A stretch of 64,000 bases of DNA from Microbacterium oleivorans NBRC 103075 (GCF_001552475.1 NZ_BCRG01000002.1:124001-188000), one strand, 5' to 3'. Shown: positions 53,607-64,000, counted from the first letter of the stretch. The notes: a model not told the origin generated them from the sequence alone. Translations and numbers: made by a program.

Positions 53607-55877
53607 TCAGCCGAGGGACGAACTCATCAATCGGGTCTCGGTGAGACGCGGGGTCCTCCCGGGACCCCCACTGACGGTGATGATCCACTCCGACCGACCG
53701 TCGGCGAACGCGGACAGGTCGATGTCGATCGCTCGGTCTCCGGTGTCGCCGGGCTCGACGTCAAGATCTGCGATCGCCGCACCGTCGACATGGATCGTCA
53801 GATGTCGGGCTTCGGCGTCGGCGAGCCAACGCACTCGGAGAACGGATGCCGACGCGCCCCAGTCCTGCAGGACGAAACGGGCAGGGGCGTGGAATCGGCG
53901 CCAGTGGACGAGGTCGTAGCCGGACTCGGAATCCTCCAGGGTCAGCGCGTGGTCGGACTCCGGCTGCTGCTGACCGAACGTCAGGAGGTCGATGGTGCGC
54001 GCGTCGATGACGTCGGCGCGCTCGTCCTCCGCGGCCAACTCCGCGCGGCGACGTGCCACATCCCCGTCGTGCACCACGGGGAACGAGAGGATGTAGCGGT
54101 CATCATGCAGCGACGCGAACGGTTCGAGGACGACGTCGCGCCTCGTCGACGTGCGGGGAAGAACGACCCTGTGACCCGCGCGACGCTCGGCGGCGACGAG
54201 GTCGCCGGATGTCAGAACCGGCGCATCCGCGAGCGGGAGCAGGTCGCCGCGGGCGATGTGTCCCATGCGGGCGTCTGTGGCGAGCGGGTCGACCGGTGAT
54301 CCGTCGAGACGCTCAGCGAGCACACGTGGACCGTCGACGATCCAGGCCCACCCCGATCCGTCGGGAGCGTCTTCCATGCGAAGGGCGGGCGGCAAAGCGA
54401 GGTGCACGGTCGTCGCATCCACCCACTCCCGGTCCATCTCGAACCACCCATCTGCGGAGGGCTCGTACAGATCGCCCTCGACCCGAGCGCGGGCGGAATC
54501 GGCGACCACCCCGTCAGGCACTCGAACCCGAAGCGTGAAACGCCGCGACGTCGGCACCGTGACCTGCACGACGGCATCGTCGGCGAACGGCCGCTCCGTC
54601 GCCGTCTCGAGGAGCAGATCGTCGAATCGGGCCCGCGCCCCGATCAGGAGGTTGACGTCGACGCGACCCGGGGCCATCGCGAACGCCGCGGCGCCGAACC
54701 GGGCGGGCGCTTCGAGCCCCGTACCCATGCAGCACCAGAAGCCCGTCTCCCGGCGGGAGTAGACACGGTGGTGGCCCGGTCGGTGCGACGTGAAGTAGAC
54801 GATCCCCCCGTGATCCGGATGCTGCACAGACAGGAGGTGCGCACTCATCGCTCGATCGATGTAAGACAGGTAGTCGAGGTCGCCGTCGAGGCGGTACAGC
54901 TCGCGCGCGAGCTCCACCATGTTGACGGTGTTGCACGTCTCGGGACCCTCCCTGGCGGTGAACATGCTCGACCAGTCGTCGCGCGGCGGGAAGTGCTCGC
55001 GCACGCTGTTGCCGCCGATCGCGCTCGTCCGGTGTCGGGTGACGCTCTTCCAGAACGTCCGCGCGGCAGCAGCCATCTCGGGCGAGCCACCGAGCCGGGC
55101 GAGAACGGCGTAACCGACGACGAGAGGGATCTGCGCGTTGGCATGCAGACCATCGAGCTCGTCGCGACCCGCCGCCAAGGGCTCCCACAGCTGACGAGCC
55201 GTCAGGCGGAACGCGAGAGATGCGGCAGCGTCGTCGCCCGCGTACTCCGCCCACCGGCCGAAGGATGCGGCGAGCCCGCCCGACTCGGTGCGGAGCACCC
55301 GGTCGACCTGGTCGTCGGAGATTGCACGAAAGGTGCTCACCCACCAGTCCACGAAGTCCGCCGCTACCGCATGCCCCGTCTGCGAGCCAGCGTAGACCGC
55401 CGCGTCGATGGCGCCGGTGAGGACCTTGTGGAGGTTGTAGAGCGGTACCCAGCGCCCGTTGAGGTCGAACGTCTGCGCCTCGATGCGACCGGCATCGATC
55501 TCCCGCCAGAGCGCGACGCCCTCCGGTACCCCGCCGATGTAGCCGGTGCCGAGGGCGAGCTGACACTCCCGGAGCCCGGCGAGCAGCAATTCCAGACGCT
55601 CGCGCGCGTCGGAGGATCCCGTCGCAGTGTGCGCCGAGAGTGCGCTCATCACGTGCCCGAGGGTGTGCCCGTCGAGACCGTCCGCCTCCCACCCGCCGTA
55701 CCCGGGTCCTGTCTCGAGTCCGGCCTCACGTCGGAACGGAGCAAGCAGTCGATCGGCGTCCAGCTCGAGTGCACTCCGCAGGGCGCGCCGCTGGGCTGCG
55801 GCGAACGGCCCCTCGGTCAGCGCGACGTCGGCGAGGCCGATCGCCTCGGGTCCCCGAGCCGACGAGACCTCCGTCAC
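53607..55877 (-). CDS. GH127-family beta-L-arabinofuranosidase
   Basis: A 756-residue (alpha/alpha)6 barrel enzyme of the former DUF1680 family. The catalytic-site signatures EGPETCNT (C315) and FWCCMG (C382, C383) match the Glu/Cys/zinc-binding set described for HypBA1-type enzymes. Removes beta-1,2-linked L-arabinofuranose from arabino-oligosaccharides. No signal peptide. Overlaps the GH51 gene by 4 bases; convergent with the GH27 gene. Confidence 0.92.
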   Translation of the reverse strand: MTEVSSARGPEAIGLADVALTEGPFAAAQRRALRSALELDADRLLAPFRREAGLETGPGYGGWEADGLDGHTLGHVMSALSAHTATGSSDARERLELLLAGLRECQLALGTGYIGGVPEGVALWREIDAGRIEAQTFDLNGRWVPLYNLHKVLTGAIDAAVYAGSQTGHAVAADFVDWWVSTFRAISDDQVDRVLRTESGGLAASFGRWAEYAGDDAAASLAFRLTARQLWEPLAAGRDELDGLHANAQIPLVVGYAVLARLGGSPEMAAAARTFWKSVTRHRTSAIGGNSVREHFPPRDDWSSMFTAREGPETCNTVNMVELARELYRLDGDLDYLSYIDRAMSAHLLSVQHPDHGGIVYFTSHRPGHHRVYSRRETGFWCCMGTGLEAPARFGAAAFAMAPGRVDVNLLIGARARFDDLLLETATERPFADDAVVQVTVPTSRRFTLRVRVPDGVVADSARARVEGDLYEPSADGWFEMDREWVDATTVHLALPPALRMEDAPDGSGWAWIVDGPRVLAERLDGSPVDPLATDARMGHIARGDLLPLADAPVLTSGDLVAAERRAGHRVVLPRTSTRRDVVLEPFASLHDDRYILSFPVVHDGDVARRRAELAAEDERADVIDARTIDLLTFGQQQPESDHALTLEDSESGYDLVHWRRFHAPARFVLQDWGASASVLRVRWLADAEARHLTIHVDGAAIADLDVEPGDTGDRAIDIDLSAFADGRSEWIITVSGGPGRTPRLTETRLMSSSLG

Positions 55878-57343
55878 CCGCCCGCTCGCACGCGCACGGT
55901 GACGATGCTTCGCGGCGGCAGCGCGAGCCGAAGGCCCGACCCCTCCACGACGGTGCCGGTGAAGTCGACCGGGGTCACGGCATCCGGCTCGTCGAAGGTG
56001 TTGTGAGCGGATGCCGCGGCATGCAGCATCCGGGCACTCACCACCTCGGCGACCCGCTCGGGAAGGCGGAGCACGAGCTCAGCATCGGTCTCGAGGTCCC
56101 AGTTGACCGCGCTCACCGTGTAGACGTCGTCCTTCACGCTGATCGTGTGATCGAGGTGCGCTGCGCCGCGACTACCGGGCCGACCGGCGTCGTCGACGGT
56201 CTCGACGAAGTCCGCGTCCTGGTGGTCGACATACATGCCGAAGGCGTGGAACGTCGGAGTCTTGAGCAACCGCGGCCCGTCGGTGAGGAGCATCGCCTGC
56301 AGCACGTTGACCATCTGGGCGATGTTCGTCATCCGCACGCGTGCGGCGTGCCGGTGGAAGATGTGGAAGTTCACGGCGGCGACGATCGCGTCGCGCATCG
56401 TGTTCTGCTGGAACAGGAACCCGGGGTTCGTGCCCTGCTCGACGTCGTACCAGGTGCCCCACTCGTCGACGAACAGTCCCACCCGGCGGGCGGGGTCGTG
56501 CCGGTCCATGATCTCGCCGTGCCGGCGGAGCAGCGTGTCCATCTGCCGAGTCCGGTGGATCGTGTCGTACCAGGCGGCATCGTCGAACGACAGAGCGGCG
56601 CCCTTCACGTCCCACTCCCCCGTCGGGAGTGTGTAGTAGTGCAGGCTGAGCGCGTCCATGTGGCCGGCAGCGCGCGCCATGAGGACATCCGTCCACTCGT
56701 AGTCGTCGGCGTTCGCTCCGCAGGCGACCTTCGCGACGTGGCTGTCGCCGTAGTCCCGGACGAACGTCTGGTACTGGCGGTACAGGTTGGCGTAGTGGAG
56801 CGGGAGCATGTTGCCGCCGCATCCCCAGCTCTCGTTGCCGACACCGAAGAACTGCAGCTTCCACGGCTGCTCACGGCCGTGCGCGCGGCGGAGTTCCGCC
56901 ATGGGAGTGTGCTTGTCGAGGGTCATGTACTCGACCCAGTCCTGCATCTCGGCGACCGAGCCGCTGCCGACGTTGCCGTTGACGTACGCCTCCGCATCGA
57001 GCTGGTGGAGGAGCTCGAAGTACTCGTGCGTGCCGAAGGTGTTGGGGTCGACAACGCCGCCCCAGTGCGTGTTGACCATCGCGCGGCGATCCTCGGCAGG
57101 GCCGACGCCGCCGAGCCAGTGATACTCGTCGGCGAAGCAGCCGCCCGGCCAGCGCACCACCGGCACCTTGATCTCGCGCAGCGCCGCGATCGCGTCGGTG
57201 CGGAGCCCGTTCTTGTGGGGGATCTCGTTCTGCTCGCCGACCCACAGGCCTTCGTAGATGCCGCGGCCGAGATGCTCGGCGAACTGTCCGTAGATACGGC
57301 GGTCGATGCGATGGGCGCGGCTGGTCGCTGTGATGATGCTCAT
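55874..57343 (-). CDS. GH51-family alpha-L-arabinofuranosidase
   Basis: A 489-residue intracellular enzyme. The acid/base is E171 in [11 protein letters not shown] and the nucleophile E294 in [30 protein letters not shown] is a family block. Releases terminal alpha-L-arabinofuranose from arabinan or arabinoxylan oligosaccharides. The open frame reaches 57472, but [26 protein letters not shown] is the natural N terminus. It follows the GH31 gene by 31 bases. Confidence 0.95.
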   Translation of the reverse strand: MSIITATSRAHRIDRRIYGQFAEHLGRGIYEGLWVGEQNEIPHKNGLRTDAIAALREIKVPVVRWPGGCFADEYHWLGGVGPAEDRRAMVNTHWGGVVDPNTFGTHEYFELLHQLDAEAYVNGNVGSGSVAEMQDWVEYMTLDKHTPMAELRRAHGREQPWKLQFFGVGNESWGCGGNMLPLHYANLYRQYQTFVRDYGDSHVAKVACGANADDYEWTDVLMARAAGHMDALSLHYYTLPTGEWDVKGAALSFDDAAWYDTIHRTRQMDTLLRRHGEIMDRHDPARRVGLFVDEWGTWYDVEQGTNPGFLFQQNTMRDAIVAAVNFHIFHRHAARVRMTNIAQMVNVLQAMLLTDGPRLLKTPTFHAFGMYVDHQDADFVETVDDAGRPGSRGAAHLDHTISVKDDVYTVSAVNWDLETDAELVLRLPERVAEVVSARMLHAAASAHNTFDEPDAVTPVDFTGTVVEGSGLRLALPPRSIVTVRVRAGG

Positions 57344-57374
57344 GCGGTGCTCTCCGTCGAGGTGGGGGTGAGGG

Positions 57375-59417
57375 TCAGGGCTGCGAAACGTGGGGCAGGT
57401 TCGCGAGTCGCGCCAGTGCAGGGCCGACCCGTTCGCCGCGGTGGAACACCGGGATGGAGGCCAGCGGCGCATCGACGGTCACCGTCTGTCCGCCGCTGTG
57501 GGTCGCGCCGGTCCGGGCGTCGGTCCACTCCGCTCCCGCAGGCAGGTAGACGTCCCATCGGGTGGCGCCGGGATCGGTGACCGGGGCGACGAGGATGTCG
57601 GGACCGAACAGATACTGGCCGGGGGTCGTCCACGCAAGGTCGTCCTCGGGGAACTCGAAGAACAACCCGCGCATGACGGGTGCGCCGTTGCGGTGCGCAT
57701 CGGTCATCGCCTCGCGGGTGTAATCGCGGAGGTCCTCGCGGAGCCGGATGTACTCGACGAGCAGCGCTTCCAACTCCTCCCCGAAACTCCACACCTCGTT
57801 GTCGGCTCCGGTCCCGACCCGTGCGACGCCGTGGGCATCGACGATCGGCGTGCCGGGCACCCGGTCGCCGTGGAGGCGCATGACCGGGCTGAACGCGCCG
57901 AACTGGAACCATCGCACCAAGAGCTCGTGGAAGGCGGGCTCCCGGACGTCACCTCCCGTGAACCCGCCGATGTCCGTCGTGAACCACGGGATGCCGGCGG
58001 CCCCCATGTGCACCCCTGCGGCGATCTGCGCTCGCAGATCCTCGAAGGTGGAGTGGACGTCGCCCGACCAGACGAGCGCGCCGTAGCGCTGTGATCCGGC
58101 CCACGCGGCCCGGACGAGCGACACGGGCTGGTCGTTGCCGTCGGCGCGCAGCCCGTCCGCGATCGCACGGGTGAACTCCCGCGGATAGAGGTTCGCCACC
58201 TGGGCGCTGGGGCCTGCCGCGAGTCGGTAGTTCTCGAAGTGGTACGCGCCGTACTCGGGCTCGGCCTCGTCGAGCCAGAATGCCGTGATGCCGTACGCAC
58301 CATAATTCTCGGCGAGCTTCTGCCACAGGAACTGACGTGCGCGCGGTTCGGTGACGTCGAGAAAGCGGGTGTACTGGCCGTCGAAGTAGTACTGCACGTC
58401 GATCCCCCGCCGGGTTCGCACGAGCATGTTGCCGTCGCGGAGCTCCTCCCAATTGTCGGATTCCGGGACGACCTGCGGCCAGACGGACACCATGAGCTCG
58501 ATACCGAGCTCGCGAAGCTCCGCGGTCATCGCCGCAGGGTCGGGCCAGAACTCCGCCTCGAATCGCCAATCCCCCATCCATCGCCAGTGGAAGAAGTCGG
58601 CCACGATGACGTCGATCGGGATGCCGCGGCGCCGATACTCGCGCGCAACGGTCAGCAGCTCCTCCTGCGTCGAGTACCGGAGCTTGCACTGCCAGAAGCC
58701 GAGACCGTACTCGGGCATCATCGGCGCGTGACCGGTCGCCTCGGCGTAGGCGGCCGCGATCTGTGCGGGGCGCGGATCAGCGCAGACCCACCAGTCGAAC
58801 TGGGTGGCGCTCTCGGCCTCCCATTCGGTCCGATTCGCGCCGAACACGGCGCGTCCGATGGCAGGGAGATTCCAAAGGAATCCGTACCCGGCGCTGGAGA
58901 CGACGAAAGGGACGGAGGTCTGCGAGTTCCGGTGCGCGAGCTCCAGGACCGTGCCCTTCAGGTCGACGAGATCCTGCTGGTAGAGGCCCATGCCCACGAG
59001 GTGCTCGCCCGCGGGAGTCGCCAGGCTCAGCCGCAACCGGTGACCGCCACCCTCCGTCGGACGGAACTCCCGCGCGTTGAGCTTGAGGGCGCCACCGTCG
59101 GTGATCTCCTCGAACAGGAGGCGGCCGTCGGCATCCTGAACCTGCAGGCGGAGCCGCGTCGTGTGGAACCCGACCGACCAGTCGTTGTAGTCCGACTCCT
59201 CGGCCACTACCCGGACCCCGCCGGCCGCGACAGTCGCGACGGCTCCCTCGACGGACACGTCGGCACGAGTGTCGGGCACATCCACGAGAGCTCCGGGAGC
59301 CTCGTCGATCGCCCCGAGCGCAGCGCGCACGCGAACCCCGCGTCCCCAGGCTTCGATCGAGACGGTCTGTCCGTCGCCGCGCCAGAGGACACCGGTGTCC
59401 GAGGGATGGAAGGTCAT
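57375..59417 (-). CDS. GH31-family alpha-glycosidase (alpha-xylosidase or alpha-glucosidase)
   Basis: A 680-residue intracellular enzyme. The nucleophile is D383 in [10 protein letters not shown] and the acid/base D453 in [13 protein letters not shown]. The [42 protein letters not shown] block resembles YicI-like alpha-xylosidases, and arabinose/galactose neighbours favour xyloglucan-type substrates, but alpha-glucosidase is possible. Coupled to lacI by a 4-base overlap. Confidence 0.9.
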   Translation of the reverse strand: MTFHPSDTGVLWRGDGQTVSIEAWGRGVRVRAALGAIDEAPGALVDVPDTRADVSVEGAVATVAAGGVRVVAEESDYNDWSVGFHTTRLRLQVQDADGRLLFEEITDGGALKLNAREFRPTEGGGHRLRLSLATPAGEHLVGMGLYQQDLVDLKGTVLELAHRNSQTSVPFVVSSAGYGFLWNLPAIGRAVFGANRTEWEAESATQFDWWVCADPRPAQIAAAYAEATGHAPMMPEYGLGFWQCKLRYSTQEELLTVAREYRRRGIPIDVIVADFFHWRWMGDWRFEAEFWPDPAAMTAELRELGIELMVSVWPQVVPESDNWEELRDGNMLVRTRRGIDVQYYFDGQYTRFLDVTEPRARQFLWQKLAENYGAYGITAFWLDEAEPEYGAYHFENYRLAAGPSAQVANLYPREFTRAIADGLRADGNDQPVSLVRAAWAGSQRYGALVWSGDVHSTFEDLRAQIAAGVHMGAAGIPWFTTDIGGFTGGDVREPAFHELLVRWFQFGAFSPVMRLHGDRVPGTPIVDAHGVARVGTGADNEVWSFGEELEALLVEYIRLREDLRDYTREAMTDAHRNGAPVMRGLFFEFPEDDLAWTTPGQYLFGPDILVAPVTDPGATRWDVYLPAGAEWTDARTGATHSGGQTVTVDAPLASIPVFHRGERVGPALARLANLPHVSQP

Positions 59418-60514
59418 GAAGTCGCCTTTCGGGGAGCGGTGGACGTGCTGCCGCGCACGACCAGACGGGTGGGGACCAACAGACGGTGGACGGCGTCGAC
59501 GTCGTCGATCCGAGCCAGGAGGACGTCGACCGCGGCGCGGCCGACTTCCTCGAACTCCTGGTGGACGGAGGTCAAGGGTGGCCAGAACTGGGCGGCCTCG
59601 GGCATGTCATCGAAGCCGACGACGCTGACAAGGGCGGGGACGGGGATGTCGGCTTCGTGGAGGGCGCGAAGCACCCCGAGAGCCATCTGGTCGTTCGCGG
59701 CGAACACGGCGGTCATGTCGGGGAGGTCGCGCAAGCGGCATCCGGCGGCGTATCCGGACTCGGCGCTCCAGTCCCCGCGTTCGAGTGGAGGTGTTTCGCA
59801 GCCGGCCTCGACGAGAGCAGCCCGCCAGCCCTGTTCACGCCGCACGGCCGAGTACGAGCTCTCGGGGCCCGCGACGTGGTGGACGGTGCGGTGGCCGAGT
59901 GCGAGGAGGTGGCCGACGGCCTGACCCGCCCCCATCGTCTGGTCGGTGTCGACGAAGGACCGGTCCTCGAGTGCGGAGGCGTCGACGACCACGGCGGGGA
60001 GATCGTCGGGAAGCGGGAGGTCCTCCCCTGCGGAGAGGTGGTCGCCGATCGCGATGACGAGTCCGTCGACGGCCTGGTCGCGGGCCCGCTCGATCGCCTC
60101 GGCGACAGCGCTCCGATCGAAGCGGGCGGTCGGCACGAGGGCGACGGCGTACCCCGAGGCGGCCCCCGCGCGGGAGATCGCCTCCCAGGTGCGCACGCTG
60201 CCGTAGGAGGTGAGGTCGCTCATGATGACCCCGATGCTCCGGTACCGGGCTGAGCGCAGTGCCCGAGCGGCGCGATTCGGCCGGTATCCGAGCTCGCGCA
60301 TGCTGGCCTGCACGCGTTCTCGCGTCAGTTCGTCGACGCGTGCCGTGCCGGTCACGACCCGCGACACGGTCTGCGCGGACACCCCGGCGAGACGTGCCAC
60401 ATCGGCCTGCGTGGGGACGCCGTGCGAGGTTCCGCCACGGCGCTCGGCAGGCTCGACGAGGAGGGCATCGACACCCTCGTCGGGAGCCGGTCGCGTGCTA
60501 CGCTGAGGCGACAT
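59414..60514 (-). CDS. LacI-family transcriptional regulator
   Basis: Of 366 residues. A 38-residue basic/Pro-rich extension precedes the HTH (TQADVARLAGVSAQTVSRVVTGTARVDELTRERVQASMRELGYRPNRAARAL, from about residue 35). A periplasmic-binding-like effector domain follows (DGLVIAIGDHL, MTAVFAANDQMALGVLRALHEADIPVP, VGFDDMPEAAQFWPPLTSV). ATG 60514 has no ribosome site and lies 9 bases after TATGTT. First gene of the GH31-GH51-GH127 operon, divergent from GH35; a candidate operator overlaps its promoter and start codon. Confidence 0.93.
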   Translation of the reverse strand: MSPQRSTRPAPDEGVDALLVEPAERRGGTSHGVPTQADVARLAGVSAQTVSRVVTGTARVDELTRERVQASMRELGYRPNRAARALRSARYRSIGVIMSDLTSYGSVRTWEAISRAGAASGYAVALVPTARFDRSAVAEAIERARDQAVDGLVIAIGDHLSAGEDLPLPDDLPAVVVDASALEDRSFVDTDQTMGAGQAVGHLLALGHRTVHHVAGPESSYSAVRREQGWRAALVEAGCETPPLERGDWSAESGYAAGCRLRDLPDMTAVFAANDQMALGVLRALHEADIPVPALVSVVGFDDMPEAAQFWPPLTSVHQEFEEVGRAAVDVLLARIDDVDAVHRLLVPTRLVVRGSTSTAPRKATS

Positions 60515-60527
60515 GATTGCGTAAACA
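60514..60527. promoter_or_regulatory. Candidate LacI operator between lacI and GH35 gene
   Basis: TGATTGCGTAAACA: a pseudo-palindrome (5 of 7 pairs) with the central CG typical of LacI-family operators. It overlaps the lacI start codon and its TATGTT -10 hexamer (60524-60529 minus), which suits autorepression and joint control of the divergent GH35 gene. Confidence 0.55.
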
Positions 60528-60608
60528 TAGCAGTTCGCGCATCGACTGGGCACCCCCTCCTCGCACCACCCGGCACCTCCGGATGAGCGGGCTCCGAGCG
60601 GAGATCAC

Positions 60609-62309
60609 ATGAGCACTTTCGCCATCGGCGACCGCGACTTCCTGCTGGACGGCCGGCCGCACCGCATCATCTCGGGCGCCCTGCACTACTTCCGCGTGCA
60701 CCCCGGCGACTGGGCGGACCGCATTCGCAAGGCCCGCCTCATGGGCCTCAACACGATCGAGACGTACGTCGCGTGGAACGCCCACGAACCCGTGCGCGGC
60801 GAGTGGAGCGAATCCGACGGCCTCGACCTCGGCCACTTCCTCGACCTCGTCGCCGCAGAGGGCCTGCATGCCATCGTCCGGCCCGGCCCGTACATCTGCG
60901 CGGAATGGCACAACGGCGGACTTCCGACGTGGCTCACGGCGACCCCCGGCATCCGATTGCGTCAGACGGATGCCGCCTACCAAGCCGCCCTCGAGACGTA
61001 TCTCCGCCGCGTCTACCGGATCGTCGCTCCGCGGCAGATCGACCGCGGCGGCAACGTCGTGCTCGTGCAGATCGAGAACGAGTACGGCGCGTACGGCTCC
61101 GACAAGGACTACCTCGCTGAGCTCGTCCGGGTCACCCGGGATTCCGACATCACGGTGCCGCTGACAACCGTCGATCAGCCCGAGCCGGACATGCTCGCTG
61201 CCGGCTCGCTTGAGGGCGTGCACCTCACGGGGTCCTTCGGATCGCGGGCGGACGAACGCCTCGCCGTGCTCCGGGCACACCAGCCGACGGGCCCGCTCAT
61301 GTGCTCGGAGTTCTGGGACGGCTGGTTCGACTGGTGGGGCGGCCAACACCACACGACGCATGCCGCCACCGCCGCAGCCGAACTCGACGGCCTCCTCGCC
61401 GCAGGCGCCTCGGTGAACATCTACATGTTCCATGGCGGGACGAACTTCGGCGCGACCAACGGCGCGAACGACAAGGGCCGGTACCTGCCCATCGTGACGT
61501 CCTACGACTACGACGCTCCCCTCGATGAGGCCGGCGACCCTACGGAGAAGTTCCACGCCTTCCGCGACGTCATCGCCAAGTACGCCGACGTCCCCGCCGA
61601 CGTACCGGCGGAGTCAGCGCCACGACCCGAATTCTCCACCACCCTTTCGCCGGCGACTGCCCCGAGCGGACCCGAACAGTCGTCGATCGCGGCGCTGTCG
61701 ACCTTCGAGGATGCCGCACACACCGGCACCCTCCTGCGCTACGAGGCGATGCTCCCCGACGGTTTCACGGGTGGCGTGCTCGCCGTCGGCGAGGTGCGGG
61801 ACCAGGCATGGGTGTCGGTCGATGGCATCCGGGTCGGGTCACTCTCGCGCACGCGGCACGAGCACGCGCTCCGCCTACCCGGCGGGCGAGCACTCTCGAT
61901 CCTCGTCGAGGAGCAGGGACGCGTGAACTATGACGACCGTTTGGGGGAGAAGAAGGGCCTCATCGGCCCGGTGACGGTCGACGGGCACGATCTGGAATGG
62001 CGGACGACGCCCGTTCTTCTCGAGCACGCCGCTGCAGCACCCGAACTGCTGGTGGCTGCGGGCGAGTTCGATCTGGAAGCGCCGACCGACCTCTTCCTCG
62101 ACACCACCGGCTGGGGAAAGGGGTACGTTTTCGTCGGCGACTTCCTCTTGGGCCGCTACTGGTCGAACGGCCCCCAGCAGACGCTGTACGTTCCCGCACC
62201 GGTCACGCGCGCCGGCGTGAACGCGCTGACGGTGATCGAACTGGAGCAGCCCCTACCCGTCACGGCGCGGTTCACCGCCGCCGCGTCGCTCGGGCCGCTG
62301 CACGAGTGA
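60609..62309 (+). CDS. GH35-family beta-galactosidase
   Basis: A 566-residue intracellular enzyme that removes terminal beta-galactose. The acid/base is E158 in VQIENEYGAYG and the nucleophile E234 in CSEFWDGWFDWWGG. HRIISGALHYFRVHPGDWADRIRKARLMGLNTIETYVAWN is the family opening. The C-terminal half is a beta-sandwich. GGAG lies before the ATG. Divergent from lacI, so probably repressed by it. Confidence 0.94.
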   Translation: MSTFAIGDRDFLLDGRPHRIISGALHYFRVHPGDWADRIRKARLMGLNTIETYVAWNAHEPVRGEWSESDGLDLGHFLDLVAAEGLHAIVRPGPYICAEWHNGGLPTWLTATPGIRLRQTDAAYQAALETYLRRVYRIVAPRQIDRGGNVVLVQIENEYGAYGSDKDYLAELVRVTRDSDITVPLTTVDQPEPDMLAAGSLEGVHLTGSFGSRADERLAVLRAHQPTGPLMCSEFWDGWFDWWGGQHHTTHAATAAAELDGLLAAGASVNIYMFHGGTNFGATNGANDKGRYLPIVTSYDYDAPLDEAGDPTEKFHAFRDVIAKYADVPADVPAESAPRPEFSTTLSPATAPSGPEQSSIAALSTFEDAAHTGTLLRYEAMLPDGFTGGVLAVGEVRDQAWVSVDGIRVGSLSRTRHEHALRLPGGRALSILVEEQGRVNYDDRLGEKKGLIGPVTVDGHDLEWRTTPVLLEHAAAAPELLVAAGEFDLEAPTDLFLDTTGWGKGYVFVGDFLLGRYWSNGPQQTLYVPAPVTRAGVNALTVIELEQPLPVTARFTAAASLGPLHE

Positions 62310-62327
62310 CGCGGCGGCCTTCCGGGG

Positions 62328-62630
62328 TTACGAGCCGACGGTGACTCCGGGAGAGAAGGCGACGTAGCCCGAGAAGTCCTTGCCGACGCGGTCGAAAGCG
62401 GACGGGTAGGGGTTGGGGTACGACCAGGCGCCGTCCGTCAGCCGCTCTGATCCGGCCTCGATGTGGAAGTACTGGCACTCGCCCTTCCACGGGCACGTGT
62501 AGGGCGTCGGACTCTCGACGAGCGCGCCCGACTTGATGGACGACGGCGGGAAGTACGCGTTTCCCTCGATCCGGATGATCTCGTCGTCGCTTGCTTCTGC
62601 GATGACGGTTTCGCCGATGGTCGCTTTCAT
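62328..62630 (-). CDS. DUF427 domain protein
   Basis: A 100-residue single-domain protein of unknown function. VIAEASDDEIIRIEGNAYFPPSSIKSGALVESPTPYTCPWKGECQYFHI and SAFDRVGKDFSGYVAF are the hallmarks. GGAGGA is 6 bases before the ATG. Convergent with GH35; not obviously part of the sugar island. Confidence 0.92.
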   Translation of the reverse strand: MKATIGETVIAEASDDEIIRIEGNAYFPPSSIKSGALVESPTPYTCPWKGECQYFHIEAGSERLTDGAWSYPNPYPSAFDRVGKDFSGYVAFSPGVTVGS

Positions 62631-62683
62631 GTCGTCCTCCGATGGTCCGAACGGTGTGGGCTCAGAGTACGCCCGCCGGAGAG

Positions 62684-62689
62684 TAGCGT
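62684..62689 (+). promoter_or_regulatory. -10 hexamer TAGCGT for leaderless MFS gene
   Basis: TAGCGT, 6 bases, then GTG 62696. It supports the GTG start over the internal ATG 62738. Confidence 0.5.
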
Positions 62690-62695
62690 GGGCGG

Positions 62696-64000
62696 GTGAG
62701 CGGAGCGGCATCCCCCCGTCGACACGGGACGACACCTATGACCGGGCCCGGATTCCGAGCCTGGATCATCTGGGGCACCGGCGTCGCGGCCTACATGCTG
62801 GCGGTCACCAACCGGACGTCGCTCGCGGCGGTCGGAGTCGACGCGGCGGACCGGTTCCAGGCTGATGCCGCGACACTGTCCCTGTTCGCGGTCGTCCAGC
62901 TCGCGGTCTACGGCGGGATGCAGATCCCGGTCGGTGTGCTCCTCGATCGGTACGGGTCGCGCCCGATCATGACGATCGGGATGATCCTGATGGCCGTCGG
63001 GCAGCTGACGATGGCGGTATCCCCCAGCGTGGGCGTCGCGCTCGTCGCGCGCATGCTCCTCGGCGCCGGGGATGCCGCCGTCTTCCCCGCCGTCCTCCGT
63101 CTCGTCGCGACGTGGTTCCCCGCGCAGCGCGGACCGCTCATGGTGCAGCTGACGGGCATCCTCGGCCAGGCCGGACAGCTGGTCGCTGTCATCCCGATTG
63201 CTGCCATCCTCCATGCGACCGATTGGACCGTGACCTTCGGCGGCATCGCAGGACTCTGCGTCCTCTTCGCCGTGCTCGTCTTCGCGCTCGTGCGGAACCG
63301 ACCGCCCGACCGTGCGCAGGACGTCAGCGTCGACACGGATACGGGCGCGATCCGGGTCGTGACCTCCACGATCGACACCGGTGTCGGTATCCGTGCCGCG
63401 CTCGCGCACCCCGGCACGCGGCTGGCGTTCTGGTCGCACTTCACGACGCCCTTCGCCGGCACGGCGTTCATCCTGCTGTGGGGGTTCCCCTACCTGACGG
63501 CGGGTGAGGGTCTCACCATCGGCCAGGCCGGCGTGCTCACGTCCCTCTACGTCTTCGCGGGGATGGCCTTCGGCCCGGTGCTGGGAGAGCTCTCCCGTCG
63601 CGCGCCGCATCGGCGTTCTCGCGCCCTCGTGCTGCCGGCGGTGGGCTTCCAGCTCGCCGCCTGGACGACCGTCATTCTGTGGCCCGGTCCGGCACCGATC
63701 TGGCTGCTCGTGATCCTGCTGATCGCCTTGGCGATGGGAGGTCCGGCCTCGATGATCGCGTTCGACCATGCGCGCACGCACAATCCGTCGCATCGCTTGA
63801 GCACGGCCACCGGGGTCACCAACGCAGGAGGTTTCCTCGCCGCGCTCCTCGCGATCTTCGCGATCGGCTTGGTTCTCGATCTGCAGGGTGCGGGGACTCC
63901 CGACACCTACCGGCTCGAAGCATTCCGCGTCGCGTTCCTGGTGCAGATCCCGCTTTGGGTCATCGGCGCGGTCTTCATCAGCATCGAGCGGCGGCGCACC
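62696..64000 (+). CDS. MFS transporter (partial, 3' end outside window)
   Basis: 435 residues in the window, no stop reached; about twelve hydrophobic segments are already present, so only a short tail is missing. GVLLDRYGSRPIMTIGMILMAVGQ is the MFS loop 2-3 motif. The family resembles nitrate/sugar-phosphate type permeases; the substrate is unknown. ATG 62738 would drop 14 residues (VSGAASPRRHGTTP), but the -10 spacing favours GTG 62696. Confidence 0.88.
   Translation, partial: MSGAASPRRHGTTPMTGPGFRAWIIWGTGVAAYMLAVTNRTSLAAVGVDAADRFQADAATLSLFAVVQLAVYGGMQIPVGVLLDRYGSRPIMTIGMILMAVGQLTMAVSPSVGVALVARMLLGAGDAAVFPAVLRLVATWFPAQRGPLMVQLTGILGQAGQLVAVIPIAAILHATDWTVTFGGIAGLCVLFAVLVFALVRNRPPDRAQDVSVDTDTGAIRVVTSTIDTGVGIRAALAHPGTRLAFWSHFTTPFAGTAFILLWGFPYLTAGEGLTIGQAGVLTSLYVFAGMAFGPVLGELSRRAPHRRSRALVLPAVGFQLAAWTTVILWPGPAPIWLLVILLIALAMGGPASMIAFDHARTHNPSHRLSTATGVTNAGGFLAALLAIFAIGLVLDLQGAGTPDTYRLEAFRVAFLVQIPLWVIGAVFISIERRRT

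Overview
The window is about 64 kb of dense, high-GC (roughly 70%) chromosomal DNA. The actinobacterial RNA-polymerase partner RbpA, a GlgE-type maltosyltransferase, an actinobacterial GatCAB operon, the ClpS/DUF2017 pair and many GTG starts point to an actinomycete. Codon usage and the very frequent word GCATCC/GGATGC suggest Microbacteriaceae, probably Microbacterium (inference). I see no phage, insertion sequence, CRISPR array or rRNA. Two tRNA genes are present. Most of the window is ordinary core genome. The accessory part is the sugar locus at about 46.4-62.3 kb.

Layout. 1-3.1 kb: alpha-glucan genes glgE (cut by the window edge) and glgX on the minus strand. 3.2-9.5 kb: cysteine desulfurase and mnmA (tRNA 2-thiolation), a TIGR01777-type epimerase divergent from a DUF4166 protein, and ligA. 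9.5-16.8 kb: acyl-CoA ligase, gatCAB, dinB, a GerW/YtfJ-like protein and a P-loop kinase-like protein. 16.8-18.9 kb (minus): metallopeptidase-clpS-DUF2017, tRNA-His, orn, tRNA-Arg. 18.9-21 kb: yczE-like membrane gene divergent from a MocR regulator. 21-28.4 kb: msrA, an ssb paralogue, a lipoprotein, ettA, two thioesterases, a group II truncated haemoglobin coupled to a MscS channel. 28.4-32.2 kb: ABC exporter plus two-component system. 32.3-41.2 kb: pepN; rpiB, Fpg/Nei glycosylase, PaiB-like protein, amidohydrolase, gamma-carbonic anhydrase; lnt; rbpA. 41.3-46.1 kb: NfeD-SPFH-GDPD operon, SDR, AEC transporter, DUF2975/HTH pair.

46.4-62.3 kb is a carbohydrate-utilisation island. A ROK repressor is divergent from an ABC importer (lipoprotein binding protein and two permeases). 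The importer is followed by a second, paralogous ROK repressor and a GH27 enzyme. Facing it is the operon LacI-GH31-GH51-GH127, and a GH35 enzyme is divergent from lacI. None of the glycosidases has a visible signal peptide, and no ABC ATPase lies in the island. The model is import of short plant-cell-wall oligosaccharides carrying arabinose, galactose and possibly xylose, followed by intracellular trimming, with a shared MsiK-type ATPase elsewhere. Candidate operators overlap the promoters of the importer operon and of the lacI/GH35 divergent pair.

Two signals run across the whole window. First, at least sixteen genes start 6-7 bases after a TANNNT -10 hexamer and have no convincing Shine-Dalgarno site, the hallmark of leaderless mRNAs; this also decides several starts. 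Second, transcription ends appear marked by long perfect GC-rich hairpins without a U-tract, two of which lie inside coding sequence (3' end of lnt and 5' end of the histidine kinase gene).
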